Positions 43,108 to 53,504 of a stretch of DNA of 64,000 nt are shown piece by piece. A program made the translations under genes and the position numbers. The stretch covers positions 992,001 through 1,056,000 of the forward strand of contig JAHGAU010000017.1 of NCBI GenBank assembly GCA_019925105.1, written 5' to 3'. Each line of letters opens with the position of its first letter. Positions within the stretch are counted from its first letter, which is position 1. The notes beneath the pieces are model-generated. The model ran no database searches. It had not been told where the DNA came from and saw only the letters and a program-made list of their open reading frames with translations. The DNA is from Niebla homalea. Its lineage: Eukaryota; Ascomycota; Lecanoromycetes; Lecanorales; Ramalinaceae.

Positions 43108-43958
43108 ATGTGAGTGTATTTACCGGAAGGATCTACATGTAATACTGATCACTCTGAAAGGGAGGTACTACTTGGATTTACGGGCAAGGATTACACCATC
43201 GTGGCGGCTTCCAAAGCTGCTATGAGAGGTGCTACAATCCTGAAATCTTCAGACGACAAGACACGACAACTCAATGATCACACATTGATGGCCTTTTCAG
43301 GTGAAGCTGGAGATACAGGTATCTACTTCTGCTCCTACTGTCTGGATGAAGTGCCCATGCTGAGACAAATATGCGTAGTGCAATTCGCGGAATACATACA
43401 GGCCAATGTCCAGCTATATTCGATGCGAAACAGCAACGATCTGGGGCCATCCGCCGTCGCGAACTTTGTCAGAGCACAGCTTGCACGGAGTCTGAGGTCC
43501 AGGAAGCCTTACAATGTCAATCTGCTATTGGGAGGCATGGATCCTATCACCAAGGAGCCTCACCTGTATTGGCTCGACTACCTAGCCTCACTGGCTCCCT
43601 TACCTTATGCCGCTCATGGCTACGCACAGTACGTTTGCAACTGCTATTACGACGAAGAATGTTGTGGAATAGAAGATTGTTCGATATTGACTGCGAAACT
43701 TAGGTACTACTGCCTCTCCATCTTCGACAAACATCATCATCCAGACATCGACTTTGACCAAGGCCTCAAGATTCTCCGCATGTGCACCGACGAATTGAAG
43801 CGACGCTTGCCCATAGATTTTAAGGGGGCATGTCTCCCCATGCTAAGTATAGAGACCTCTTGCTGACAGGGTGCCAACAGATGCTGGTTAAAGTGATAGA
43901 CAAGGATGGCATACGGGAAATAGATTATGATGATAGCAAGCAAGTCTTGAGCGCATAG
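43108..43958 (+). CDS. PRE1: 20S proteasome subunit beta type-4 (PRE1/PSMB2)
   Basis: Five exons: 43108-43109, 43161-43318, 43379-43628, 43704-43827 and 43881-43958; 612 coding nt, 203 aa. The first coding exon is just AT; the G of the start codon is the first base of exon 2, giving MEVLLGFTGKDYTIVAASKAAMRG, the exact family start. Later marks are [60 protein letters not shown], and YAQYYCLSIFDKHHHPD. The last junction rebuilds DFKGMLVKVIDKDGIREIDY if a GC-AG intron is used (see its entry). Beta4 is a non-catalytic ring subunit of the 20S core. Without the split start, the first in-frame ATG would remove 20 conserved residues. Confidence 0.93.
43110..43160 (+). other. Intron interrupting the PRE1 initiator codon (AT|G)
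   Basis: 51 nt, GTGAGT...AAG, lying between A-T and G of the start codon. The reading is forced by the conserved N-terminus MEVLLG and by the frame of the following 158-nt exon. Confidence 0.85.
43828..43880 (+). other. Probable GC-AG intron in PRE1
   Basis: Starts GCATGT after AAGGGG and ends CAACAG, with branch-like TGCTGAC at 43861-43867. It gives an uninterrupted FKGMLVKV. The rival GT-AG reading (donor at 43832, acceptor at 43869) would insert AWCQQ and has an intron of only about 38 nt. Confidence 0.65.
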
Positions 43959-44197
43959 CATACAATTCGATTTCCATACAGAGTTGAGCATTTCATCTCA
44001 AGCATTGTGAGACTGCGAATCTTATTCACGTAATCATCGGATGGCATATAAATGTCGTTCTTAAGATATGTAAATTGTATTAAAGCAAGGAGTTTAGCGC
44101 GAGTCAGACCTGCCCGAAGTCATCCCAGCTCAAGTCCACACTCAAATCTTCCATTTTTCCACCCCTCCACCCTTTGAGGAATTGGCAGAACTCTCTG

Positions 44198-45915
44198 ATG
44201 GCAAAGCGACCAGCGGAAGAAAGTCTTGAAGAGGTCACAAGTGCAGACTCGCCCGCTTCGAAGAAGACCAGGATAGCTGGAGTGCCGCCCACGAACGGCA
44301 CGCCTGTTGCTGTCAACGGCCATGCGCACGTCAAGGACGCTACAAATGGTATTGATATACTAGCGGCGGCAGATCTGGAGGAGGAGGAAGAGCTGGAAGA
44401 GGCAGGCTCACCGGAAGACGATGCAGGGGAGGAATCTGCTTTCACCACCGCGCCGCGTCAGGAGGCCCCGCTGGATGGCTACACCGATCTCTACCTCGAT
44501 ACAATCGATCGCTCGGTCCTTGATTTTGACTTCGAGAAGCTCTGTTCCGTGACTCTGTCGAACATCAACGTATATGCTTGCCTAATCTGTGGGAAATACT
44601 ACCAAGGGAGGGGGCCCAAGTCGCATGCCTACTTTCATGCTCTGGAGGTGGGTCACCATGTCTATGTCAATATGCAAACGAAGAGGGTTTATGTGCTCCC
44701 AGAAGGGTATGAGGTGAAGAGCAAGAGTCTGGATGACATTAAGTTTGTCGTGGATCCAAGACTCTCAAAGGGAGATGTTGCTCAGCTAGACAAGCAAGCA
44801 AAGGACGCCTGGGACTTGGGAGGGAGGAAATATAGACCTGGTATGTTCTCTCTCCTACGATTATTGAAGGTAGCCTCTGATCACCCCACATAGGTTTCGT
44901 TGGCATGAACAATATTAAGGAGAACGATTATTTCAATGTTGTGATCCAGGCACTATCACACATCCCCCCCCTGCGCAACTATTTCATGCTGGAAGACCTT
45001 TCAGAGAAACCTGAACTCGTCCAGCGGTATTCAGTCCTGGTCCGAAAGATCTGGAACACTCGAGCCTTCAAAACGCACGTCTCCCCGCACGAGCTTCTCC
45101 AACAGGTCTCCCGACAGTCAAACAAGCGCTTCGATCTCCTCCACCAGTCCGATCCGGCCGAGTTCCTCAGCTGGTTCCTGAATCAGACGCATCTCGCCCT
45201 CGGCGGCAGTAAGACGAAGCCCGGCTCTAGCATGATCCAACGCGTTTTCCAGGGCAAACTCAAGGTCGAATCGCAACGCATCACCGCTCGAGCAGACGCC
45301 GGGGATCGCCTGCGGTTCGAGGACGCCGACATCGATCAGCAAATCATACCCTACATGATGCTGACCCTGGATCTTCCGGCAGCCCCTCTGTTTCAGGACG
45401 AATTGGACAAGAACATTATCCCTCAGGTGCCTCTGACTAGCATCCTCGCAAAGTACGATGGTCTGAGACCCCAGGAAGCCATGAACCAACGGAAGCGGTA
45501 CCGCTTACTTCACCCTTTACCACCATACCTGCTCTTCCACATCAAGCGTTTCTCGAAGAACAAGTTCGTGCAGGAACGGAATCCCACTATAGTGACCTTC
45601 CCAACCCGGAGTTTGGACATGTCGCCCTACGTTGAGCCGAACCCGAAGATTCATCCTCCGGGAGAGCCAATTTGGTACGATCTGGTTGCGAACGTGACCC
45701 ATGAGGCAGTGAGGATAAGAGATGACAGTGTGGAAGGGGAAGCAGAGCGGAAGATTTGGAGATGTCAAGTGAGAGATCGGGCGCGAGAGGAATGGATGGA
45801 GATTCAAGACTTGTTTGTGGAGAGGGCCGCGGCCGAAACGTTGTTCACCAAGGAGAGCTATCTCATGGTTTGGGAAAAGAGGAAGGAAGGCAAGGGCAAG
45901 AGTAAAAGCAGGTGA
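44198..45915 (+). CDS. SAD1: U4/U6.U5 tri-snRNP protein SAD1 (USP39-type, inactive deubiquitinase fold)
   Basis: Two exons, 44198-44840 and 44894-45915 (53-nt intron), 554 aa. After an acidic, disordered start, a ZnF-UBP domain spans about 105-190 (CSVTLSNINVYACLICGKYY, HAYFHALEVGHHVYVNM). A USP fold follows from GFVGMNNIKENDYFNVVIQALSHIPPLRNYF. In active USPs the box here reads NTCYMN; the Cys is replaced by Asp (NDYFN), as in yeast Sad1 and human USP39, so no protease activity is expected. HPLPPYLLFHIKRFSKNKF and the WYDLVANVTHE block match the rest of the fold. The protein stabilises the tri-snRNP before spliceosome activation. It is convergent with UTP13 (166 nt between stops). Confidence 0.94.
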
Positions 45916-46081
45916 AGGGTCGGCTTGCGATCTTTCAGTCTCGATATGGCGCGATCTCAGCATTTCGAACGGAGCGATGAGCAGGATCTACAGAGTGTCT
46001 TTCATTGGACACGAAGAAGGTTCATGATCAATTTTGGGCAAGGAATTGATCAACAACCTCTCAAAACAGATCTTGCTAGTT

Positions 46082-48921
46082 CTATATTGTTATTGTGTCG
46101 TGCTCCCTCGATTCGAGAGAACCATTCATGCCATGCTGGACGCTCAATTGGTCCATCTCCCCGAGTAAAAACTCGACAATCCAACTCTCACCCCACAGCT
46201 CCTCTATCCGCCGATAGTGCCTCTCTGTGTACGCTCTCAGGGCTTCCACGACCTCCTTGCCCCCCTTTCTCTTCCCAAGCTTGGCCAACCGCTCAGGGCT
46301 GTATCTTCTCACAACGACATTCAATATCCGCTGCGCAACGGGCGCTGTCCGCGCATTCGTGTTCCAATCCCGGACCCTTAACAAGAGGCTCAACAGCTGC
46401 TCATCCGCCAGTGAGGACAGCACTTCATCGACCGCAACAACGCCAGACAGAGAGCCTTGCTCGGGCGGATTGGTATCGACCACCTTCTTGAAGATGGCCA
46501 GCAGGCGCGCGGGATGATCCAGCTGCAGGGCCAGCACGATGCCTTCCCGCCATCTGCCCTCGTGCTCGCAGTTGCGGAGCTCCTGATCCTGCTCGACGCG
46601 CTCCACTCGGTCCTGGCCCCGCCGCGCCACGGTCTCGCGCGACGTGTCCTTCCAGAAGGTCACCACGCTGTCGCCACCTCCGGAGACGAGCGTCCTGGTG
46701 GCGGGATCGAACGCCAGGGCCCAGATGCGATCGGTGTGATTGTCGAGGGTCGCCAGGCACTCGCCCGAGGCGACCGACCAGATCTTGACCAGACCGTCCG
46801 AGCCGGCAGACGCGACGCTAGGTTGTTGATTCTGCCTCGAGCGGTTTGGCTGGTCTTCGCCATCTGGGTTCGGGGGTGCTTCCGGGGGTGGTAACCAGAC
46901 CACCTTAAGCACGCTGTTGGTATGGCCCTCCATGGTGCGGATACATGAATAGTCACTCAGGTTCCAGATCTTGAGCGTCTTGTCACCACTACTGCTCAGC
47001 ACGAGGCCACGACTCGTACTCGTCGAGCTGCCGTCCTCGCCGTGGATGGACGGGGTGTCCTTGGGGGCGAAAGCGACAGACCAGACTCCGCGCTTATGGC
47101 CACGGAGAACACCCTGGCCTTCCCCTTCCTCGGAGGACCAGATCTTGATGGTGCGATCTTGCGAAGCAGATGCGAAGAGCTGGCCGCTCGGTGAAAGGGC
47201 GATTGCGTTGATGTCCTTGTCGTGAGCTTTGCGTGTGTAGACTGCCTTGGAGGTGGATTGAGCGATCTTCGGTATGGCCCAACGCTTGACGGTCCGGTCT
47301 TGGGAGCCTGTGACGAGAAAGGCGGGTGGGTGTGATCGTGGATCTCGCTCGGCTGAGACAATGTGCGAGGGAGAAAGACCAATGGCTCCTATCGATTCTG
47401 CGTGACCTGTAAAGGTGGAATAATGCTCGTATATGGAAGACGGCTGATCAATTCTCCACAAGCGAGCAGTGTTGTCTTTTGCACCTGTAGCAAGCCAGCA
47501 CCCCGTGGAATCAACAGTGAGGCAAATGATGACATCAGAATGACCTTGCAGAGAGGCAACGTCGGCCCCAAAGTAGTCTCCGGGCTTTCCTGGAGTTGGG
47601 TTGCCTTCTGAGGATGAGAGGGATACTATACGGACGTCTTCGGAACTTGATGCAAGAGCTAGGAGTCTTCGGTCGGGCGAAACATAGGCGAGGTCAATCA
47701 CCTCGTCATGAGTCCCGAAGATGCTGCGAATGATGCGAAGTGGTGGAATCGGTTCGCTTGAAGAGGCAGCCTTCGAGATTTCTGAAAGGGAGCGAAGAAG
47801 CATGACTTGGCTGGCATTGATTGTAAGGATGAATTGACCTTTCCTACTATGTATAGCAGAAACAATTCCATTCGCTTCTCTTTCCGGTGCTTGCTCCATC
47901 GTTGTCTCCGATCCAGTCATGGTGGCCCATAGTCTCACACAGCCGCGCTCGCCACCAGTATACAGGAATGCCCCGCCACTCAAGAAGCCAACGGCTTCTA
48001 CTATCTCAAAGACAGGAATAATCCTTCTCAATGTCCATTCAACCGCATCCCAGATGATGACAGTCTTGTCCCGGCTAGCTGATACCAGGGACTCCGTATC
48101 CAGAGAGTAGTCGAACCCACGTATCACCGAAACATGCGAGTCAAGAGTGGCCACTGCATGTCTCTTGTGAAGATTCCATATGCGTATTTTACCCTCTTCG
48201 TCGCCTGATGCTAGCCTCAGCGCGGATGTACTGTCTTGACTTGTTTCCATGGCACCATCGTGTTGCAGATCCTGTTTTGAACGTTTTCGCTTGGTTGATT
48301 TGCCTATCCTTTGTGACTCCCTGGGCGAGGCATGGAAGAAATGCAAGGCCGATACCACCCCATTGTGGCCACGAAAGGTGTGCGTCGCATAGCCGCCTCT
48401 GATATCCCATACCTTGACGCTTCCGTCCGCGGCGCCCGTGGCCAGTAATGTACCAGATTCGTCAACGGCTACCGTCACGACAGGTGTTGGGTGTGGCTTG
48501 AACGAATGTTTCAGTGAAACGTCAATGGATGGAGATTCATTTTCCAATCGGCGCAACTCGTATATCTTTACCGAGAGTGATCGAGAGCATGTAATAAGAT
48601 GCGAAGCGGAGGGGGTTACTACGAAAGAGTGTCAGATACAGTAGCATTGCATGAGGCCGGGAAACGCACTTGAGAGAGTTGTAAGTGATTCTCCATCCTG
48701 ATCTGGGTAAGCACACCATCAAGGACATTGCATGTAAGCCTTACACCTTCTATGCGGGCAAGGAGAGCGCCAGTGATCAATTCGGTGAGAGCAACATCTT
48801 CTTCAAGGCAGGTTGCCAGCACTTTGCCTTCATCATCGAGAGCAATGGCCCCACCTGTATGGATGGGCTGAATGACGTGTTCGGGCTGATATGTGGTGAT
48901 GACATTTTGGGGATTGGACAT
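46082..48921 (-). CDS. UTP13: Small-subunit processome WD40 protein UTP13 (TBL3)
   Basis: Three exons from 48921: 48921-48747, 48702-48670 and 48618-46082; 914 aa. The 33-nt middle exon and its joins rebuild ESLTTLSITPSASHLITCSRSLSVKIYELRR, which fits the first propeller. About a dozen WD blades are recognisable (GTLLATGAADGSVKVWD, LRLASGDEEGKIRIWN, ESLVSASRDKTVIIWD, CWLATGAKDNTARLWR, QLFASASQDRTIKIWS, LVLSSSGDKTLKIWN, PSVASAGSDGLVKIWS). The C-terminal 150 residues are the helical Utp13 domain (LLSLLLRVRDWN, ERHYRRIEELWGESWIVEFLLGEMD). It is part of the UTP-B complex, which binds U3 snoRNA and the pre-rRNA 5' ETS in the nucleolus. Confidence 0.94.
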
Positions 48922-49305
48922 TTCTCGAGATATTGAGGAATACTGATTCAGGAGGCCATCAAGGCTTTATCATCCTACTCTAGGTAGACAGGGAAATGAA
49001 CGTTCACTGACCCCAAAAGTGCCGCAGCCCGCAGCGGATGGCTTGCATTAGCTTCCTCACGCACGCGGCGACCCGAAGGCCTTCACAAGCTTGAGAATAG
49101 CGTTTCATCATTCATGCAACCAATGAGACAAAGACCATAGGACGACAGTACTCCGTGTTGGTGGGCTGGTTTTTCTTTAATAGATCAATTACTGAAGCTA
49201 GTGGTCTCGTGAAAGCCCAAAGGTCCTTGATAGTAGGTAGTAGCCATAGGATACCTGGACCTCTGGTTCTTCTTGCTTTGATGTTGACCCAACATCCCCA
49301 ACAAT
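48922..49305. promoter_or_regulatory. Divergent promoter region, UTP13 / membrane protein gene
   Basis: 384 nt head-to-head spacing. No consensus element recognised; no other gene. Confidence 0.4.
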
Positions 49306-51603
49306 ATGGGCCGTCGAGAATATCTCACAAGGCTTGCCTTTGTAGGTCCATCCTTTTGCAAGATCTCATATAAGTCAATCTTTCATCTACATTCACATTC
49401 ATCTTATATTTCTTGACATTTCCTCCGATTAATCTCTTACAGGGCCGATCTGCTTTCCAGGCTCCCGCCGACGCAGAGGTCAAAGACAAGCATGAGAGGC
49501 GTGCTCGTGCTCTGGAGGCAAACTCTGGCGCTTCTCCATTATACATCCAGCAGTATGATGAGAAGGGACACCCGATCAATCCGGAATCGACAGACCTGAA
49601 GCGGCGGATGATGCATGCTCAGAATGATGTGCTTTCCACTGTCGGACTCTGTGCCAAGATCAATGATAGCAAATCTGGACGCCCATCAGAGTCTCCACAG
49701 CGGCATCCGAGGAATGTCATTGATGACGAAAACGAGGATGCTCTCAATCTCCACATCGCTTCTCAATCAGCTTGTTTGTTGTTCGAGCCTTACATGCTCG
49801 GGCTGCGCCAGAGGCTACAGGTATGAGAAAACCCGGAGCTTCTTCACTGCTCGTCACTGATCCTCCCAGACATTTGGCATCCTCAGAGGCAAGCCATTGA
49901 GCGTCATTGTGGCAGCTGACTGGAGTTATCACTGGAGGCGTCATCGTTCGTTAGGCTATCTATTTGCCGGTGGATTCGCAGGCTTTGCCTTTCAAAGCCT
50001 TCGGGTCGAATCCCTGGACGCTCTTCAGGATCTCTTCCCATCCTCAAAGGATGACGATCCTACCGGTCTAAATTCTGCTTCCTCAGTGCATCAAAGTCTG
50101 CCCCGAGTCCTCACTAGGTCGTGAGTACTCCTAGCTCCGTCAAATAAGCTTTAATCTCATTGTCCAAGTCTACGCATAGCTTCATTCGCCTTTGTAGCGC
50201 CATTGGAGGCCTTTGCCACCCTTCAGAGGTTAGCATATCTTCCTCCTTGGCCAGCATTGCCAGGACCAGAGACCTATAAACTGCTGCTCAAAGGGCTGTT
50301 TCGAACTACTGGCCAGCTCAAACCGGCTGCCGCTTCAAATTCAGCCCTTAGTCGACTCAAACTCACACTCTCGATGCCACTGCCTCTACTGATCCTCCTA
50401 TCATATGTCAAACCTGCTATGGCCTCATTTTTACTGCGTTACCTTCAGGTTATAATACCAGCACCTTCCAAGTCTGGCGGGTATTCGGGCAATGATGAAG
50501 AAGCCGATGCTAAGCATGAGATGATACTATTCGGCACGACGAGTGGTCACGCAGAATCTTCTTTTCTTGATCTCCTTGTCTCCGATCTACAGGCCATTGG
50601 AAAGAATTGGCAAAAGCTATATGATGAGACTTCCAGATTCCTCAAGGCAAGCCGAGATGGGATTCTCACTACGATGGGTCTCAAGCCCGTATCAATGATA
50701 CCCAAGGGCTCGCAGCGTCGCTCGAGTGCAAGCTCGGTATGGGGCATGCCCGCAGATCAAAGATCTGCAATGGACGCCATACCACAGGCTCTCTCAGGAC
50801 CCTCTGGCGAGGATGAGTTCATTTCTCGATCCTACGCTCACGATTCAGACGCTCAATTACTGCGTGGCGATGCAGCTGGAGGTCTGCATAGTCAACCACG
50901 GGGTGCCGAGCTCACCTCGCCAGGTAGCGGGTACTCCTCTGAGGGTGGTGAAAGGCAAGCAAGGGCGCAACAGCATGGTCTAATGGCACCAACGCCCAGG
51001 TCATCATCCTCTTCTCCGGCCCCGTCTCGCTCTCAGACGCCACCCGCACCGATTGAAATTGCGACCTCCAATGATCCCTCAGGAGCGATGCGTATGGAGG
51101 TCAGCATTCCAATCGACTTTGATGAGGGTCGCCTCAGCCAGGGTTTCCGGCCACCACCGGCCAGCGACAGCGACAGCGACTCATCCGCGAGCGATGGCTC
51201 GCGGGAGCCTGACAAAAAGAAGCCACATTACCGTGTGACTGGGCTGTCGTGCTTTTCAGCGCGCTTTCTGGCACAGATACTTGCTGAACAGATCACGGAA
51301 CTCGTATGTTTGCCTTTGGACGCCATGTTTGCTAGAAGTATCGTCGTGTCTTTTTGTGCTTCCGCAGGATCGCCATTTGCACATACAGTGAGTACGGGAA
51401 GCCGAAGGAGCGGCATATTACCAATGGGCTCTTGGTTTGGCCCTGGACTCAAGCTTGGCGGCTGGAGGGGTGTCGGCGAATACGCTGGCAAGATCTTCTT
51501 GATTTGGGGTCTGGATCTGGGATGTCGATTCATTGTTTGGGAGATCGCAAGCGGCTTCATGTGGTGGAGGGGCCTCAGGCGTTACAATTGGCGGACGCTT
51601 TAA
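49306..51603 (+). CDS. Uncharacterised fungal membrane protein
   Basis: Four exons, 49306-49341, 49443-49820, 49870-50120 and 50169-51603; 2,100 coding nt, 699 aa in one frame. The short first exon (MGRREYLTRLAF) joins GRSAFQAPADAEVKDKHERRARALEA. Hydrophobic stretches suggest membrane segments at about 156-175 (SLGYLFAGGFAGFAF), 285-310 (LPLLILLSYVKPAMASFLL) and three in the last 130 residues (around FLAQILAEQITELVCLPL, GEYAGKIFLIWGLDLGCRFIVW, IASGFMWW). A long polar Ser/Pro/Gly-rich loop (about 390-560) with RSSSSSPAPSRSQTPPAP lies between. The ADWSYHWRRHRSLGYLF motif looks conserved-type, but I recognise no named domain. A mitochondrial or ER membrane site is possible. The acceptor of exon 4 (50169) was chosen because it alone keeps the frame. 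Confidence 0.75.
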
Positions 51604-51772
51604 GCAGGAGTTTCGAGGTGTAGGATCATGTATTCCTCACGATACCCCTAGCAAAAGCATTGGAATAGCGTGTGAATACTAGACATGAAGGATCCTTTAC
51701 CTCGTTCAAAACGTATCTTGATTTTGTATCTTATTTACACGGATCTGTCAAGAGTAAGGATTTGGCCACTCC

Positions 51773-53077
51773 TTACTTGGAAGATTGCTTGTCCCGATGG
51801 CGTTTCCTGTCGTCATAGTCATCGTAATCGCGTCTATGATGTTTTCGCTCACGGCTGCGGCTCCTTTCCATCCTGGAAGATCGATGCCGACGATCATCAG
51901 AAGATCTACTCCTATGCCTTCTTGAATTTGGATGGTCACCGTGCCCACGAGGATGTTGTGGTTGTCTCTCAATTGACCGGCTCCTTTCCCTCTTGATACA
52001 GTCCCCATTCCTAACATCAGTCAAATTGAGTCTTTCCTTTGTCTTGTACCCATCAACGGCCTCGTATCTGCTCCTTCGATGCCTCCCATCATCGTTTTTA
52101 CTTCTCTTTTTCACTTCCAGCTTTCTCTTTTCCAACCCCTCCTCCGTGACCATTTCACCCGTTTCTGAGTTCCTGAGCATGATCGGGTTATACACTATGT
52201 CCGTCTTCCTCTTGCCCTTCATGGATTTCCCCCAAGCACCGAACTCATCTCCCACCCCCCCGGGAGTTTCCTTTGCTCCTATGCCTAGCAAATTGGCCCG
52301 TCGTTCGACTTTCCTCTGCGGTCTGGCCTTCTCGCCATTCTTCCCTATCACTTGACCTTCCTTCCATCCCATTCCTCTCAGCATCGCGGACCCAAAGTCC
52401 TCCACGGGAATCCGATCATAGTCATCAAGGCTAGCACCATCGGGACGAGATGCAACATCAGCCCTGTAACGTTCGTCGTCGTTTCGATAGTCCTCGGCTT
52501 GTTCCGGGGTATCGTTTCCGTCGTTGCTGTACCCATTCTGGTCTGCGGTGATGACCAAAGTGGACGCCTTCTTCTTGCCAAGTAAGGCCTCTATGGCCTC
52601 CTCGTCGGCGGTTTGCTGGACCTCTGGGCTTGGGTCGAGCTTCGGCTGCCCTTGCAGCACAGGGACATCCCCATCAGCATCCTTGCTGGCAAGTTTGAGC
52701 CCGGCCTCCAAGGACACCTCATCGCGCTCCGTGGTACCGATTGTATGCACTCCGTTCGTCCCATTCCGTGCAGCCTGGACCTCCGCGGGCAGCAGATTTT
52801 TCCTCCGCTTTCTCCTACTCTCCTCTCTCCAGTCTCGGTTCTTTTGCGCTTGTATCACAAGAGGGCCTTTCGTCGGCTCTGTCAAGGTACTGATGGCCCC
52901 ACCTGCCGACTGGTCGAAACCCGTGACTGTCTGAGGTGCAGAGTGTTCTTCATGGTCTGAGTCCGGGTCTGCGAGTGCAGAGTGCGGGCGCTTCTTGGAG
53001 ACTGGTAGGGCTTTCGCTTGTTTAGGCTTGCTGGATCCGAAGGAAATTGAAAAGGGCTTTGAAGATGTCGCTGCCAT
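51773..53077 (-). CDS. SPP2: Pre-mRNA splicing factor SPP2 (G-patch/GPKOW family)
   Basis: Intronless, 434 aa. The N-terminus ISFGSSKPKQAKALPVSKKRPHSAL resembles other Spp2/GPKOW proteins (short FG..SK start). The Spp2/DExH-binding G-patch is at about 217-255: DDYDRIPVEDFGSAMLRGMGWKEGQVIGK. A following GLG-poor segment (RRANLLGIGA) is part of the family core. The C-terminus is an Arg/Ser/Asp/His-rich tail (RSRSIERQ..., RHRSRSSDDRRHRSSR), typical of splicing proteins. SPP2 activates the DEAH helicase Prp2 for the first catalytic rearrangement of the spliceosome. The gene is convergent with the membrane-protein gene (169 nt between stops). Confidence 0.9.
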   Translation of the reverse strand: MAATSSKPFSISFGSSKPKQAKALPVSKKRPHSALADPDSDHEEHSAPQTVTGFDQSAGGAISTLTEPTKGPLVIQAQKNRDWREESRRKRRKNLLPAEVQAARNGTNGVHTIGTTERDEVSLEAGLKLASKDADGDVPVLQGQPKLDPSPEVQQTADEEAIEALLGKKKASTLVITADQNGYSNDGNDTPEQAEDYRNDDERYRADVASRPDGASLDDYDRIPVEDFGSAMLRGMGWKEGQVIGKNGEKARPQRKVERRANLLGIGAKETPGGVGDEFGAWGKSMKGKRKTDIVYNPIMLRNSETGEMVTEEGLEKRKLEVKKRSKNDDGRHRRSRYEAVDGYKTKERLNLTDVRNGDCIKRERSRSIERQPQHPRGHGDHPNSRRHRSRSSDDRRHRSSRMERSRSRERKHHRRDYDDYDDRKRHRDKQSSK

Positions 53078-53504
53078 TGCCAGGGTTAATGAAGTCTCAG
53101 GATGCGCTTGTGAAGAAGTAAAAGGAAAGATTCACCACAAAAATGGCCTTGATACTGGACCTAGAATATCTACCGGAGTTTTGCCGATTGAGCCCGAGTT
53201 GCTTGAGCCCCGAGCCCCCCTTTTCTCTTCCATTTCATTGCTTGCTATTGAGCTGCTTTCCTTAACTTCGCCTGCCATTCCTCTGAGTGAAAACCCACTT
53301 CAACGACGGCTTCTCATAGACCATCTTCCGTTAAAAGCCAGCCTCCCCTCTTCATTCAATACCTGTGCAAGTCCGCGTTCCAAGTATACTTTTGTACCGT
53401 ATTTCCACATGTGTGATGCAGTCATGAAGCAGGATTCAAGTGATACCGACAATAAATGTACAAGTGCGTCTGTCTAACAGGGATTTCATTTCGATATTTG
53501 CAAA
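53078..53504. promoter_or_regulatory. Divergent region, SPP2 / BTB gene
   Basis: 427 nt. A plus-strand frame runs through it from 52995 but overlaps SPP2 in antisense and has no signal. No other gene seen. Confidence 0.4.

Noticed and set aside
46082..48556. UTP13 as a gene starting at the internal Met (MRRLENE)
   Set aside because: Two upstream exons restore the conserved N-terminal blade and the family start MSNPQNV.
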